Positions 22,793-35,075 of a stretch of 64,000 nt of DNA are shown here, in pieces. The notes beneath the pieces were generated by a model, which ran no database searches, was not told the DNA's origin, and saw only the letters and a list, made by a program, of their open reading frames with translations. The stretch comes from Toxoplasma gondii ME49 (taxonomy: Eukaryota; Apicomplexa; Conoidasida; Eucoccidiorida; Sarcocystidae). Numbering within the stretch: position 1 is the stretch's first letter; every line of letters begins with the position of its first letter. The position numbers and the translations under genes were made by a program. The stretch is taken from NCBI RefSeq assembly GCF_000006565.2, contig NC_031479.1, positions 4,738,289 to 4,802,288 of the forward strand, given 5' to 3'.

Positions 22793-25700
22793 GCAAGAAG
22801 CGTTCCTCTGAGTTGCACAGTCGCGGCGTGGATCCGTGCTGACACAAGTTCCGTTATTGACAGGTTTGAAGGAGGTCTTTCGCAGTTTCGTGAGTGGCAG
22901 TCCCCTCAGAGGAAGAAAGACCCTCCAGTGGAGGGAAACAGAAGCCATTGGGAAACGTACTGGTTGCGTGATTAAGACAAGTGGGCGTGCGGGCTGGCAT
23001 ACTGTTAGAATCGTAGTACGCCGAAAGGTTTCTTGATGTTGCAGCCGACAGTGTCGCCCGAGCAAGTGTATAGACATCCGAGCAGCTTGCTCGGTGGCAC
23101 TGCTCGAGGAACTCGCTATTTCTAATAACAGGCACACTATGAGTGTGGAGGGGTAAGGGGATGAAAAACCAGTGTATCTCCGACGGACCCAAACACCAGT
23201 ATATGAAATACTGTGACGTCTGTCAAAATGTAAATGTCATGGGCCGAGAGAGATGCCGGGATTTGACCATGCTTTCAGACGAAGCCGTTAACAAGTCCCA
23301 TTCTTGCGTGGCCGGCAGTGTGTATCCACTGGCGAATCTTCCGCGGTCGGCTTTTCGGAAGTGAACTGGGGTATCGATTAGAAACTCACAAACAAGGTCA
23401 AGAAGTAGAATGAGGAAAGAACTCTTCCAGACTAGTCGGCCTCATGGAGGCCACATACAATTCCAGTCAGACAGAGACCGGCGGCAACGCTGGGCTCTTC
23501 GAATTTGAAAATATCGGAAAACACTTTTTCTAGCCTGTAACACACTCATCGTTCTACACGCACAGTCATGGAAGCATGCAACAGGGTTTGCACGTATCCA
23601 GTGAGGCCTGGGAGAAGTTATGCGCGATTTCACACAATGTACATCCCTTACCACATATGCATTTGAGGTACATTCTGACCGTGCTTCACGCCGTTCATCT
23701 GGGTGCAGAGAAAAAGTCACTACGGAGGCGGCGACCGATGTGAAGCAGTTTCTCATCATTGACGCCGTTGCCTTCTTCGGTGTGGAATTGCCAGTGCCTC
23801 TCTGTCGTGACGCATTATGCCAAACACTCTCAATGTAAATCTAGCACCATCGGAAATATCAGGCGCCGCCAACATCCGTCCTCGTACTGCCAAAGGGACA
23901 ACCACGATTTCCTTTTTCCTCGTATCAGTGAACTCTTCTGGTGTGATCCTAAGTATGCAGTCAGATAAATATATACAAGGAACTTGACAAGCATTACTCG
24001 ATTTATCTAAACGACAAAGATACATCATGAGCAAGGCAGGCGACACCTCAGCAGCTCTGTTCCCACGTTCGAAGATCTCTGCTGACAGTGCGATTGCAGT
24101 GTAGCGCATTCGACGTTGTATTCCGGTGCACACAGAATCATGAACAATATTAACAAGAATTGCGTGCTCTTGTGCTAAGTAGCTTATTCGTGGAGAAAGT
24201 TGAAACCTGAAACGGGGTGGGAAAAACATAAAGGCACTGCTCCAAATGGTGCATCTGCGTACAGTGGCCACGAAGCTTTATTTTCTGAGACGAGTCGTTT
24301 CTTCACCTACACCATTACGGTCTCTTGCTTGCGCCTTATCCACGCGCATTTTTCCGTACACGTACAGATCTACAAAGTTAACCGTGAAGGTATTTAGAGC
24401 ATTGTGCTACCTTGCTGTTAGCGTACTTGGAGCGGAGAGTGACTGCTTCAGAACTACCGACTACCTCAAGTCCGTTTCATGTAAAGCTGAAGAGCCATGA
24501 TCAGTCTGATGTGATCAAGATACACGGTCCTGTTCCCCTCTGCATGCTCATTCATGTTCTTTCTGGTGGGTAACTGCCCTGCCAATTTCCCGGTGTGGGG
24601 TCATAGGGTTCTGTCAGACGAAAGATTGAGGCTTGTATCTCGTCGTCTCTGAAACGGATTGTTTTGTTTTGTCTGTGTACACAGATCAAGCGTCGAACTG
24701 TGTCCTTGTTGAAGGCTTGTGAGGCAAAGGGAAAAGACGGGCCCCTCTCTGTCTTGCACTACTCGGGAATGCTCCGCGAAATATCGAAGCCCCTATGTGG
24801 CGTATGCTTCCTGAGGGTTTGTTCGTCCGATCATTCCTGGGGCATACATGGCATGACATTAGCGACATATTCAACCTACAGTCGAGAGGTTCTAATCGCG
24901 GACAGTCCAGTTTTTCACATCTGTCGGAAGAGAGATTGCTATTTCTGTTGTCTAGCGTGTGTTCCACGACCCGCGAGTCTCTGTCATTCGCCTCAAAGGC
25001 AAACATCTTGGAAAATGCTTCCGAGTGCCTTACAAATTTCTTGCGGGCCTCAATATTGCAAAAGAAAGTTCCGATCCCAGGAAATAACTGGCGCCACTCC
25101 AGCGTCATTCCTCGATCCGCTTTCGGGTTTTCCAAGGTCAGTGCGATGCCCCGTGCGCTCCCTGGGTGCGTGCTAGCGGTTTTCACACCGGCGCTAGCGC
25201 GAGACCGAACTCTCGCGCAGCGGCCTCTCGAACCCGTTTCTTGACCAGAGTAAATTGCAAATTTTAAAGGCGGGAAAAGTTGGTCAGTGACAAGTGCAAA
25301 AGGACGATTTTCGGTGTCTGTACAGAAACGCTGCTGTGCTTGCGTCGTTAACGTGAAGAAGGGCTGATGTCTCATACCTCCTTGGATACTCGTGTCTGCG
25401 CTCGCGCCATCATTTACTGCACCCAGCAGTGCACCGAGACAAACTCGAAGGACTTCGGGACTGGTGTTCTTCACAGACCCACACTCGAAAGTTCAAGACG
25501 ACGACCAGCTGAAGAATTTCTCGTCTTTTTTGAGAGTAGGGTGGAAGTTCCTGTGTGGCGGAATACAGCTCAAATGAATCAATCGACTGTGCAGGCCTGC
25601 TGCTGGCGACCGTCTGTGTTTCGACAAGGTCACGGCTGGCCAGCCGGTTTGACAACATTGGTTGGAGGGATGCACGGTTTTTCATCATGACGTTGAAACG

Positions 25701-26142
25701 CTTGATGTCTGCGCATAAAAAACACGAGCCTTGAGTGAGATTCAAGGCTCTGTTGCCCCGTTCGTGACAAGCTGCCCCTGTGGAACGATAATCGAGTCCG
25801 TCCTTCGGATTCCGCGCTGAATCGAGAGCTATCGACAGCGCAGGAAACTGACAAGAATCGCGGCAACATACCGCACGGCTCAAAATTCCGTTTTTGATTA
25901 GTACTCAAATTTCGTTCAAGCGCTACTGCGTGTTCACCCGCATTCCGGTTGTCAAATACCGTGTCAGTTATGGGTAGCGCAACAGCTGCGCCCGAGTCGC
26001 GTTCCATAGGTTAATTCGTCCTGTGCCGGCCAACCACCCTGCATCTATCGTTTAATCTGTTTCGTACCGTCACATCGTGTTACGCTCACTTCCTGCGTAT
26101 CGTCAACGGAACGCATCCCTCTACACGTAGCCGCGTCCAACC
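22793..26142. other. Intergenic region with two doubtful minus-strand frames
   Basis: Minus-strand frames of 171 codons (23756-24271) and 262 codons (24686-25474) exist. The first has a charged, well-mixed C-terminal part (ITPEEFTDTRKKEIVVVPL) that looks protein-like. The second is Arg/Ser-rich and shows no recognisable motif. Neither has clear splice support or a family match, so I leave them uncalled. No RNA gene or repeat array seen. Confidence 0.3.
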
Positions 26143-27525
26143 ATGTATTTTCAGTCTGTCTCAGCCGCGGCACCCCCGCAGGAGAGCGGGGTGCCCCAAG
26201 TTCTGATGCAGTGGGCGGCGCCTCTCGGAGTTGGTCAGCCACAGCAACAGTCGTTTCTTGTAATGCCATCACAGACTCCAGCGGGTGTTGTTCTGTGTCC
26301 CGCTAGCCACTGTCTAGGTCAGTTCGATGTGGACAGAAGTACCAGACGACAGCCTGCGCAGCCGCAAAGCCACTTGCCGGAGCCTCATCTCCACCAGTTT
26401 TCCAACATCTTCTCAGAATGGGAAGTGGACGAAATCGACTTCGAGGATGCATGCACTCGCATGCGCGACGGCGCCCGTCGCGCAGGTTTCAGCGCCAACC
26501 GTGCAAGACGGCGGACAGCAGAGCAGTCGGTCCAGTGCTCGCTGGAGGACGAGAAGAAACCGGAGCCGGAAACGAACGACACACACCGTGTCGACCGTGT
26601 GGTCGGGGATATCAACATCAGCGGTGTCGTCCAGCTCGGACAATCCGGTGATAAGTCGATAACGCACGCTAGCCGTGGTGACCATGTCGATGACGCTTAC
26701 TTTGACCGCTACAGCGTGGTCCACCGCCCGGTGCGGGTGTGCGGGCCGTCGCAGCCACGACAGGACAGTTGGTCACGGTATGACTTGGAATTAAAACGGT
26801 TCCAAAAGTGGCGTCAAGAGCAGCAGAGGCCGCCCTTGGGGAGGATTCCTAAGCATCGAATCGCGTTTGCGCAACGCTCTGTGAGCGACAACCCTGCGAG
26901 TGCCGTCATGCAGGCGAGAGTTCGACGTGTCTACGACCACGCGCACCATACTCCTCTCAATCCGGATGACAGCTACTTGTACAAGTTCTTGGACGACCGT
27001 AGAACGAGACATGCCGACGCATTTTCAGGCGTCAACACGAGCAGCGGAAGGCGGCGCTACGACCGTCCTGTTCCGCAAGAGCCGTACATCCCTTACGATC
27101 CGAATGCGCTGAGGGAAACCGGACTCCAGACAACCGCTCCTCTCGTCTCAGTGGAACACTTCCCCCGACAGGAACACCGAAAAAAGACCTGTGGTGCACA
27201 CAGCGATTGTGACGCAGATCCCGTAGGTCTTCTAGAGAGCGACCTGTCCCCAGAATCTCAACCGGATCCGTTCCATGCGGGGATGACGTTTAAAGGGAAA
27301 CTCCAAAAGTTACGACGGGAGGATGAAGGAGGCAGTCCTGGAAAAGCCTCTGGGAAGTTGGATGGTTCGCCAGAGAAGCATCATAAGTTGTCTGGGTCGC
27401 TGAATGTTGTCGGTGAAGACGAAAGATTCTCTGTGACAGGGTCTTTCACAGTACCTCTCGCCGCAAATGGAAATCGACGCAAAATAAGAGAGGGGACCCC
27501 TCCGCCGTGGAGAGTTAAAAGCTAA
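26143..27525 (+). CDS. Single-exon hypothetical protein, hydrophilic
   Basis: An uninterrupted 460-codon frame from an ATG in good context (CCAACCATGT) to TAA. I recognise no family. There is no signal peptide and no membrane segment, so a cytosolic, cytoskeletal or nuclear location is likely. The N-terminus is rich in Gln and Pro (residues 1-90). The centre (about residues 95-300) has many Arg, Asp and Tyr and includes the short basic motif GRIPKHRIAFAQ. The last 100 residues are Gly/Ser/Lys-rich, ending in a basic PPPWRVKS. The balanced codon usage over the whole length, unlike the broken frames around it, is the main support for coding. Confidence 0.65.
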   Translation: MYFQSVSAAAPPQESGVPQVLMQWAAPLGVGQPQQQSFLVMPSQTPAGVVLCPASHCLGQFDVDRSTRRQPAQPQSHLPEPHLHQFSNIFSEWEVDEIDFEDACTRMRDGARRAGFSANRARRRTAEQSVQCSLEDEKKPEPETNDTHRVDRVVGDINISGVVQLGQSGDKSITHASRGDHVDDAYFDRYSVVHRPVRVCGPSQPRQDSWSRYDLELKRFQKWRQEQQRPPLGRIPKHRIAFAQRSVSDNPASAVMQARVRRVYDHAHHTPLNPDDSYLYKFLDDRRTRHADAFSGVNTSSGRRRYDRPVPQEPYIPYDPNALRETGLQTTAPLVSVEHFPRQEHRKKTCGAHSDCDADPVGLLESDLSPESQPDPFHAGMTFKGKLQKLRREDEGGSPGKASGKLDGSPEKHHKLSGSLNVVGEDERFSVTGSFTVPLAANGNRRKIREGTPPPWRVKS

Positions 27526-30500
27526 TGCCGCACAGAGGTGTGTTTCCATAAATGATCAAGTGCTTCGACGCTTTTCGCGGGTTCTGACCCTTTATAACAC
27601 TCTTACAAGGTAGCGAATTGGGTTCCCGTATATAGGCCGATGTGAATATGTTTTGCCAGTGCGACACTCGGTAGCAGTTTTTGGCTATCGCCTCACCCGA
27701 CTCGTGGTGAATGCATAAGTGGAAACCAAACTTCGGTGCGACAAACGCTATCGCACACAAATTACATGCAGCAAACGGTCTCTTCTCCGTCACCGATTAC
27801 AGGACGCCTCGTGCTGCCTGAAGATTTGTTTCCTGCTGGTTACCCGAGAACCAGACAAAACTGTTGTAGTATAAGCCGTGCCCAGTTTCCGACAATTGTG
27901 AACCGTGTCCTGTCACCCACGGCTGCAGTGGTTTTTGTGAACTCTTCTACAACAACAAACGAACCCCTGTTGGACGCTACAGAAACTAATAAAGAAGCGA
28001 GCACCTCGCATGCAGAAAGTCTGTGACACAAAAGAAACAACGTAGCATGTCCGCACGAGCTTGACCACATCCACTCTAAGCACTTCTGGCTGTAATATGT
28101 ATCACGAAAGGTTCAACCGTATTTTGCCGTTGGAAGCACTTTTCCCAAGCTGTAAAACTTATGTAGAAAGGAATACTTGAAGAAGCCTTCCCGGTGGGTT
28201 CGTATCCGCCACAATCTGCGTACTCTTCCGTTTCAGTTCATGCTACCGTAGTAGCTCTTTTTACCAGCGACATGAGGAGCGGGCAAAGAAAAGTGTGTCG
28301 CTTCTATGGAGCGTAGAGCCACGGTGTTTCCATTTGAGACAATCCTGAGTGTCAAAGGGGCAAGAAGATGCCGAGAGGCGTATTTATTGGCTTGTGTGCG
28401 TTCGTTCGGACTCTGCCGGGGGACCCTAGAGTGTCCGGTGGACGATCCATGGTCCTGCCCAATAAAAACGATAATTCCGAATCTGTGTCTCTACATCACG
28501 CCCTACTCCTGCTTGAGAGAGTGTCTGAGAATGTCCTTTACTGCTAGAAGCCTGCCATAGCTCAGTCGATTTTACCTTAAGGAGCTGTGTGGATATGTGC
28601 GCACATCTTGTAGTCAGTCAATGTCCCCCATCCGGAGTTGTGTGTGTCAGGGGAAAAGGCTTCCAAACGCTGACTTGTGGTATGGAGCATCTTTGGGGGC
28701 CCAGTGCACTTGATGAAAAACGCGGAACCCTTGTGTCACCACATCGTCATTGTCGGCACACAGCTGCACACGGATCTTGCACCACGACCAGCGGGAAAAA
28801 GCGGGAAAGGCCCTGTTGCAACGCAAGGGCACCACTTGATATCGAAAGGTTCAGAGCAGGTCGTTGTTGTGTGTTGCGCCGAGTAAGAGGCCTGAACTTT
28901 AGCCGAAAAGCACAGAATTCGTGTTCTGTTACCCTGGCATTTTCACCTGTGTACGGCGGTGTTGCACTGTTGAGATATCTCTTCCCTTTCCTAAAGAATG
29001 CGTGGGCAGCGCCGCTCCGAGGTCGCTTCATCCAGAGCAGCTTTCTTTGCCACGCCCTGTGCTGGCACGCAGATGTAGAGGCCTTCACAAGTTTCGAAAA
29101 GTTCATCGGACAAGCAATTGATCGGTGGAAAAGCTTCAATTTCCCCGAGTCATTCGGGAAGGAAATGCACGGTGGATTAATGTGGAGATGCCACACAACT
29201 GCGCAGCAAAAAAGGCAGTGGAGACATCGATGCTGCTTCTCCTGACGACAGCTGCTAGCGAGCCCCACCGACGACCGCGGGTGCCACGGCCGGAGAAGCC
29301 AGAGTGAAACTTGGCCGGTCACTCGCTGGTCGATGCTTCTAATTCAATCAATTCGACTATTTCTCTGGGAGGAAGGACACGAGCAACTGTGGTCTCCGCG
29401 CTTGCGCTGAATCGTACCGGTTTTCTGTTCATTCGATCGACTCAGGAAAAAGCAGGAAAGCCTAAGGTTAAACCAAGAACTGGGTCCCTACGTGTGTTCA
29501 GGATTAATAGCCTGACGCGAGTTTGCTTGCTACGAGTTCGGGGTTTCCCTCGAAGACTTGAAACCGCAGATATGATGGCCAGCGACTGACTTAAACGTCA
29601 ATCCGTTTCCCGTTGTTTTCTGTATTTAGACTCCAAGCCCGCCAGGCTTCTGTTTTTTACCGTGGAAATCCCAGTGTGTGCTGCTCATACAGCCGGAGCC
29701 TGTACAGGAACTGCGCAGTGCCGACAGGACCGGGTGCCGTGTGGACGCACAACAACCGAACTGTGTTGAAATCCGTGATTGTTTCTCTCCTCGTTCCCGC
29801 CACACATCTTTCGCCTCGTGGGCGTCGTGTAGTTACCGGTAAATGTACCCCACGACCTCTCTGAACAGTGTCCCTCTTGTATAGATCTCTTTGATCAGTG
29901 TCTCTCGTGTGTCGATCTCTGACGGGTATGTCTGTTTGTAGTCTTCTAACAGCATGGCAGCGTCGGAAAACTGAGACGCGGGAGAACGACTGATAAAGGA
30001 GTTTTCAGGGCCCTACTAACCGGGATTCTCACAGGCTATTTGTCGCGGTATCAAAACCCAGTATCTGCTGCCCTTTACGGGAAAGGTAAAGCATTTCTGT
30101 TTGTACCCAGCGGCTTCGCCGGCACTCTCACTGTCGCAGACAGCGGGGTTAGGGAGCGCAAGTCTTGGACGTCCGGACCAGAAGAAAAACGGCGCCGAAC
30201 TTCATAGAGTTTGCCTCTACCGCTCGGACTGGAAGGGATACACACAAGCGGACTCATGGACTGGAGTTTTCGTCTGCCAATCACGGCTCTCTCTCTCCAG
30301 CTCCCGTAAACCACCACTTCGTGGCAGCAGTCTAAACGACGCGTCCGATCCGCCCGTGAACTGGCGTCAAGATGGGGAACCAACAATCAGGCTCCTCTTC
30401 GCGTGAGCTTTTGTCATAAAAACTCCGTGGTCTCGTACTTCGCCAGACCCTATGACACTTGTACAGTGCGGCCACGAATCTCGGGGTCGTGGCTCAACCG

Positions 30501-31118
30501 GTGGGAGCTTTTCGCTCAGGGGTTGAAAACAGAGGATGATCCTATCTTCAGCGCATTTACTTTAGAACGCTTTGACACAAACGAGGAGCCATAACGAGTT
30601 GAAGCGTCGAAGTGTCTTGTCAGCTTGCTGCCTCGAATAGTGCTTTGAAGTAGACAAGCATTAGCCTGTTGCTTCGTTCCAAGGCGGGTGACACACAGAA
30701 CCTGGAGAGTGGCGGCTTGCGATCGGCAGCAGTCAATTGGCTGAGTTCAACAAGCCACGCTCTAGGGCTGTTCAGGCTACTGTAAAACTGAGTGCAGACA
30801 GCCATGTCGTGTCAAACATTCCCAGTCGAGAAACCCACCTGCATGCGTATTTATAGGCACCCCCTCGACACGCGAACGGTCCTGGATGGACCGTCTCGAG
30901 CGTTGATTTTTGATTCACGCAGTCCCACCTTGGCCACACTCGGGGCCGGCAAACACCGTAACGCACTGACGTTTAACACAGTCCAGCCTGTGTATTATGT
31001 AGCTCATTTAATAGTATAACGTTCGATTCCGGTTGAATATTCTGGGAAAAGCGACTTGCCTCCCGACCAGGCAAGTCAAAAACGGGTTCCAATTGCCTGC
31101 CTGTGGTCTCTCCTTCAG
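27526..31118. other. Region that should hold the unresolved 5' exons of EGF adhesin copy 1
   Basis: The first resolved exon of copy 1 starts in phase 1 at 31119, so at least one upstream exon (with the signal peptide) must lie here. Candidates with splice-like edges are at about 30035-30085 (acceptor TCTCACAG, donor AAAG then GTAAAG) and 29629-29843 (donor ACC-G then GTAAAT, with a hydrophobic VLKSVIVSLLVP). Neither gives a convincing signal peptide. A plus frame at 28589-29245 (218 codons) is uncalled. Confidence 0.3.
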
Positions 31119-34100
31119 CTTGTGACGCCCGGGGATTCGCGATCTGTGCGGCGGTGCCCAATGCGGTGGGGTGCAAAGATGCTGGAGAGAGCGACTTCTT
31201 CTGTACCTGCGCCGACGGTTTCAGATACCAGGGCCGATCCGACACCTCGAAGTGCGACGGTAAGATCTTTCTGCGTTAGTCTGGCGACACCACCTGCAAC
31301 ATTGACTACCGGGGGATCGGCAGCAGGGGTCCCAGTTCGCAGGTATTTACTCTTAAGCAGTAGCCATGAGCCTCGAAAAACGTCTACGTTGAGTGCTCCT
31401 GGTGTATTGTGGGCCAAAATAGTGAATTGAACGCCTCAGTGTTTTCGACGGGCTGAAGGGTATAAACACTGGTAAAAGGATCCGTCTAGGCAGACGAACG
31501 GTTCGATCGTAGAACTGACACAGATTGTATATTTCCACTTAGATGGGACGGGATTGCACCCGTATCGCACATTCTGGACTTTTGTGGGGCCGAAGCGAAA
31601 TGCTCATAAAAACGACTTTTAACAACAAGAGGTGAGGGCATTTGAGCTGCGCGCGAGGCCAGTGCAGAACCCAACTGTGCGGGGTACTGAATTTTCTTTT
31701 TGAAAGATCCAGTGCTCATCCGCGGAGCTTCCCTCGTCTTCCGTACTCTTTTCTGTCCAGATATAAACGAATGCCATTTAGGAACGCATAATTGTACGGC
31801 GGAAGTGCCGAATTCCATTTGTGAAAATACCAAAGGCAGCTACATCTGCGTCTGCGGCGATTATCGAGAGCTAAGGGACGGCAAGTGTGAAGGTAAGCAT
31901 CACTCGAATAGTACCCTGCTGAGCAGGGGAGCATGGCCGATGCACACGTGTTTTTCGACTTGCTTGAGAAATACGATTATTCGCATCCTCAGTCGACGGC
32001 TTCATACGGACGGCTCACACACCCGGCATGAGGTTTTTGGTGTGTGTGGATCTGGTGGAAGCACTGTCTCACTCATACATCCGTTGGATGGGTCGTGGGG
32101 TTCTTTTTGACTACTGTACATGATCCCAGTGGTTCGCTTGAGACAAACACCAAGTGCTGGAATTCAATATCCTACGACATTGAGGTCAGTCTACATGGGT
32201 TATGGTGTAGGAGTAATCTATGGATTAGTGTTGTCACTGGCCTTCAGGCCGCCTCATTCCAGGCATGCATGCCGCCGGTAAACGGAGGAATTCAATATAA
32301 AAACCAGTAGTCCAAATCGTACGCGTACTCCCAAGAAAAAGCACATCAGTGAAGAGCGTACCATCAGCCGCGTCCGGTCGTTTGGCGCGTTTGTGCTAAG
32401 TCGCTTCCCTAATCGTTTTCCATGCATCGAGTCAGTTATGTTATCTGCTGTCGCCTGAGAAACTGTTGGTGTTTCTTGAACGCAGCGTGCTGACTACCGC
32501 GGCAAGAAACAAATGTGCAGATGAAACGTTTTCGGAACAAGCGGGTGCATTGCCGTATAGATGTCTATCTGTGATCCTCCAAAAGCCGTGGGGAGACCGC
32601 TGGGACAGCCTTCCCATTTTCCTGACAGACGCGCTTCAGATAATCGTTTACGCAGGCAGCAGCGTCACGCGACTGCCGAGACTCGTGCGGCACGTCCTCG
32701 GAGGGAAAGCTTCTCCTTCAGAATTCGATTTCTCTCGGTCCTGTTACCTCTGCTTTCAGATAAAAATGAATGCATGGCGAACAATGGAGGCTGCGGGGCG
32801 AACTCAATATGCAACAACAATTCCGACGCGTCGGTCACCTGCTCCTGTATGCCCGGATATGAAGGAAATGGAGGCCAACCGGGAATCGACTGTACAGGTA
32901 CATTTCTGTTGAACGCTGGTTCGCAACCGGTTGTGCGCGTTCAAATGTACAAAAACGCGGGAAAGAACTCGTTTCTGCAAACAGCTCTGGACGCCCGCTT
33001 GCCCTCTATGGACATCCAGAGGTAACGAGTTTCAGGCTCGAGGGCATGTTCAACACGTGACAACGCAACTGGCAGAAGGCCCGGCGCAAAAATCTTGTTA
33101 GCGTTCGTGTGAGCTTGCTTTTCAGACATTGATGAGTGCGACAACGACCCATGCCCCGTTAACTCGACGTGCATCAATACAAACGGGTCATTCAAGTGTG
33201 AATGCGCGAAAGGCTTTTCGATGGGTTCTGACGGGGTCTGTGTGGCCAAAAACTACTGTGATACGACCGAGCACGACTGCGATCCAATTTTGGCCACTTG
33301 CAAGCAGCTCGTCGGCTCCTACACGTGTGAATGCAAGGCTAATCTAACCGGCAACGGAAAGAAAGGCAACTGCATCCGTAAGTCGAAGTCCTTCGGAGGT
33401 CGATTTACGTGAGGAGTGTTTAGAAAGCCTCGAATTCGACGGCGGGCGAGGTTCGTTGGTGGCATTCAGAGTCAGCCGTACAACGCACACGACTCTTTCT
33501 CTTCCTCCGAATCGCGCCCGCGAGAGCGGTCGCCACGAACTCGAGAGTAGAACGGCTACGGCTCATCTCATTCAACGATGTAGACGTTAAACCTAAGTAC
33601 TTTGAGAGAGCGAAACAACAAAGATGCGTATCGTGAAAGGTGACACCTACCTGTGTCGTGTGGTTTCGGTGCGTGTTTGTGCAGCCAAAGCAGGGTACGA
33701 GGACCTGCCTTGCGAGCTGTCGGGCGGAGCGTGCGGACAATACAGTGAATGTGTCAAGGGCTCTGACGGGACCTACTCGTGTACGGCGAAGTCCTTCACG
33801 GCCCAGCTGTCCACCGTTATGTCGGAAGGTCTTTCCGGGGAAACGCCCGGGTGGATCTGGGGTATGATCGCTGGCGGAGCGCTCGTCGTCGTTATTCTCG
33901 TTTTACTTGTCGTCAGTGAGTCTACCCCTGAGCTATGTGGCTTTCGCAAAGGAAACGCGCACCTCTTGCTCCCAGAAAGCTGGCAACATTGCTGCCTGCC
34001 ACGCACTTTTACTCGAGAAACGCACGCGCCCATCGACTGCCAGTGGCCGCCACGCTGTAGATTAAACACTCACTCGATTCGGGTATTCTACTCATGTTCG

Positions 34101-35075
34101 AAACGGCTGCTGGAGCTCAGCGTTCAGCTGTCACGTTTATACCGTTGCTGGTAGCACGGACTGAAGTTCTCGGAAGTTGCGGGTTATTGATTAACTGAGC
34201 TTCGGCAGAATGTCGAATCCCGTCATTTCATCTCTGTGTGCAGTGCCGATCGACTGTGCAGTCCCTCCGCAGAGCCAGCTGACACATGGAACTGCGAATA
34301 CACCAACCGTAGCGCCTCTCTGTCGCTTCTTACGAAACGTCGTGTTCGGATCCGTTTCAGGAGACCAGAGGGTGGTCACAAGGCCCCCCCGGTGCGACTG
34401 CTGCTCTGTGCGTTTGCAGGAAAGTTCAAGAAAAAAAGCAGGAACGCTGGGGAGATAGCTTACGACGAATACGGAATGGCCGACGGCGGGGCCTCATACG
34501 ACCGTGAGCGGCGCTTCCCATCACTGATTTTGCATCCGCCCTCTATTCGGCGCAAGACGTTTTTTTTATTGTCTGCTGAAGTGACAGCGGTGGGGAGACG
34601 TGTAGCTGCTGTCTTCCCCGCATCACCTTGCGTTCCACCGTGCTTATGTATATTACAGCGAAACTATTATACTAGATCTGTATCTGACAGCACAAGAGCA
34701 ATTTTCCGCCTTCTCCCGGCGCTGATCGTCATCCCCGTGGCACTGTTCCTCGAACTCGTTCGCCTGGAGTCGCAAAGTCTGCACGACTCGCTTCAGCAAG
34801 AGTCTCAAGAGAAGTGATAATAGTAATGACTAGAATGTACAGTGAGAATAACCCTGCGTATCGTTCTCGAAATCGCACTGACACCATGTGAACAACCTTG
34901 AAATGACCGTGTGGAGACATCAGCACTTTAGGAGAGGTAAAATTGCTGACGATGTCGGGAGAAAAGTGCTCCTCTAGTAGTTTCGTGTGGCTGAACAGAT
35001 ATGCTTCGGTCTTTTATGTTCCTGGCTCTTTCTACAGAGTACGGCTACGGATCGACGGACTACTATTACTCGTAG
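31119..35075 (+). CDS. EGF-repeat transmembrane adhesin, MIC7/MIC9-like, copy 1 (5' exons unresolved)
   Basis: Predicted micronemal type I membrane adhesin. Seven exons in phase: 31119-31259 (EGF1), 31761-31892 (EGF2), 32760-32897 (EGF3), 33126-33377 (EGF4-5), 33685-33915 (partial Cys-rich module plus membrane segment), 34420-34503 and 35038-35075 (cytosolic tail): 337 residues without the N-terminus. EGF2-4 start DINEC, DKNEC and DIDEC, the calcium-binding EGF pattern. The membrane segment WGMIAGGALVVVILVLLVV carries IAGG, the motif cut by rhomboid proteases in MIC2, MIC6 and MIC12. The tail is basic (RKFKKKSRN), then GEIAYDEYG, then the Tyr-rich YGYGSTDYYYS end. EIAYDE and DYYY recall the EIEYE and SYHYY sorting motifs of MIC2. 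Reading through the 34503 donor instead would append an unrelated 100-residue extension; the short last exon is preferred because copy 2 has its counterpart. Confidence 0.82.

Noticed and set aside
28556..28575. TAGCTCAGTCGAT, resembling a tRNA A box
   Set aside because: No matching B box (GGTTCGANNC) lies at the right distance and no cloverleaf can be drawn; the frame runs through as ordinary sequence.
34504..34817. Extension of the EGF copy 1 tail by reading through the donor at 34503
   Set aside because: The read-through part is low in motif content and has no counterpart in copy 2, whereas splicing to 35038 gives a C-terminus conserved in both copies.
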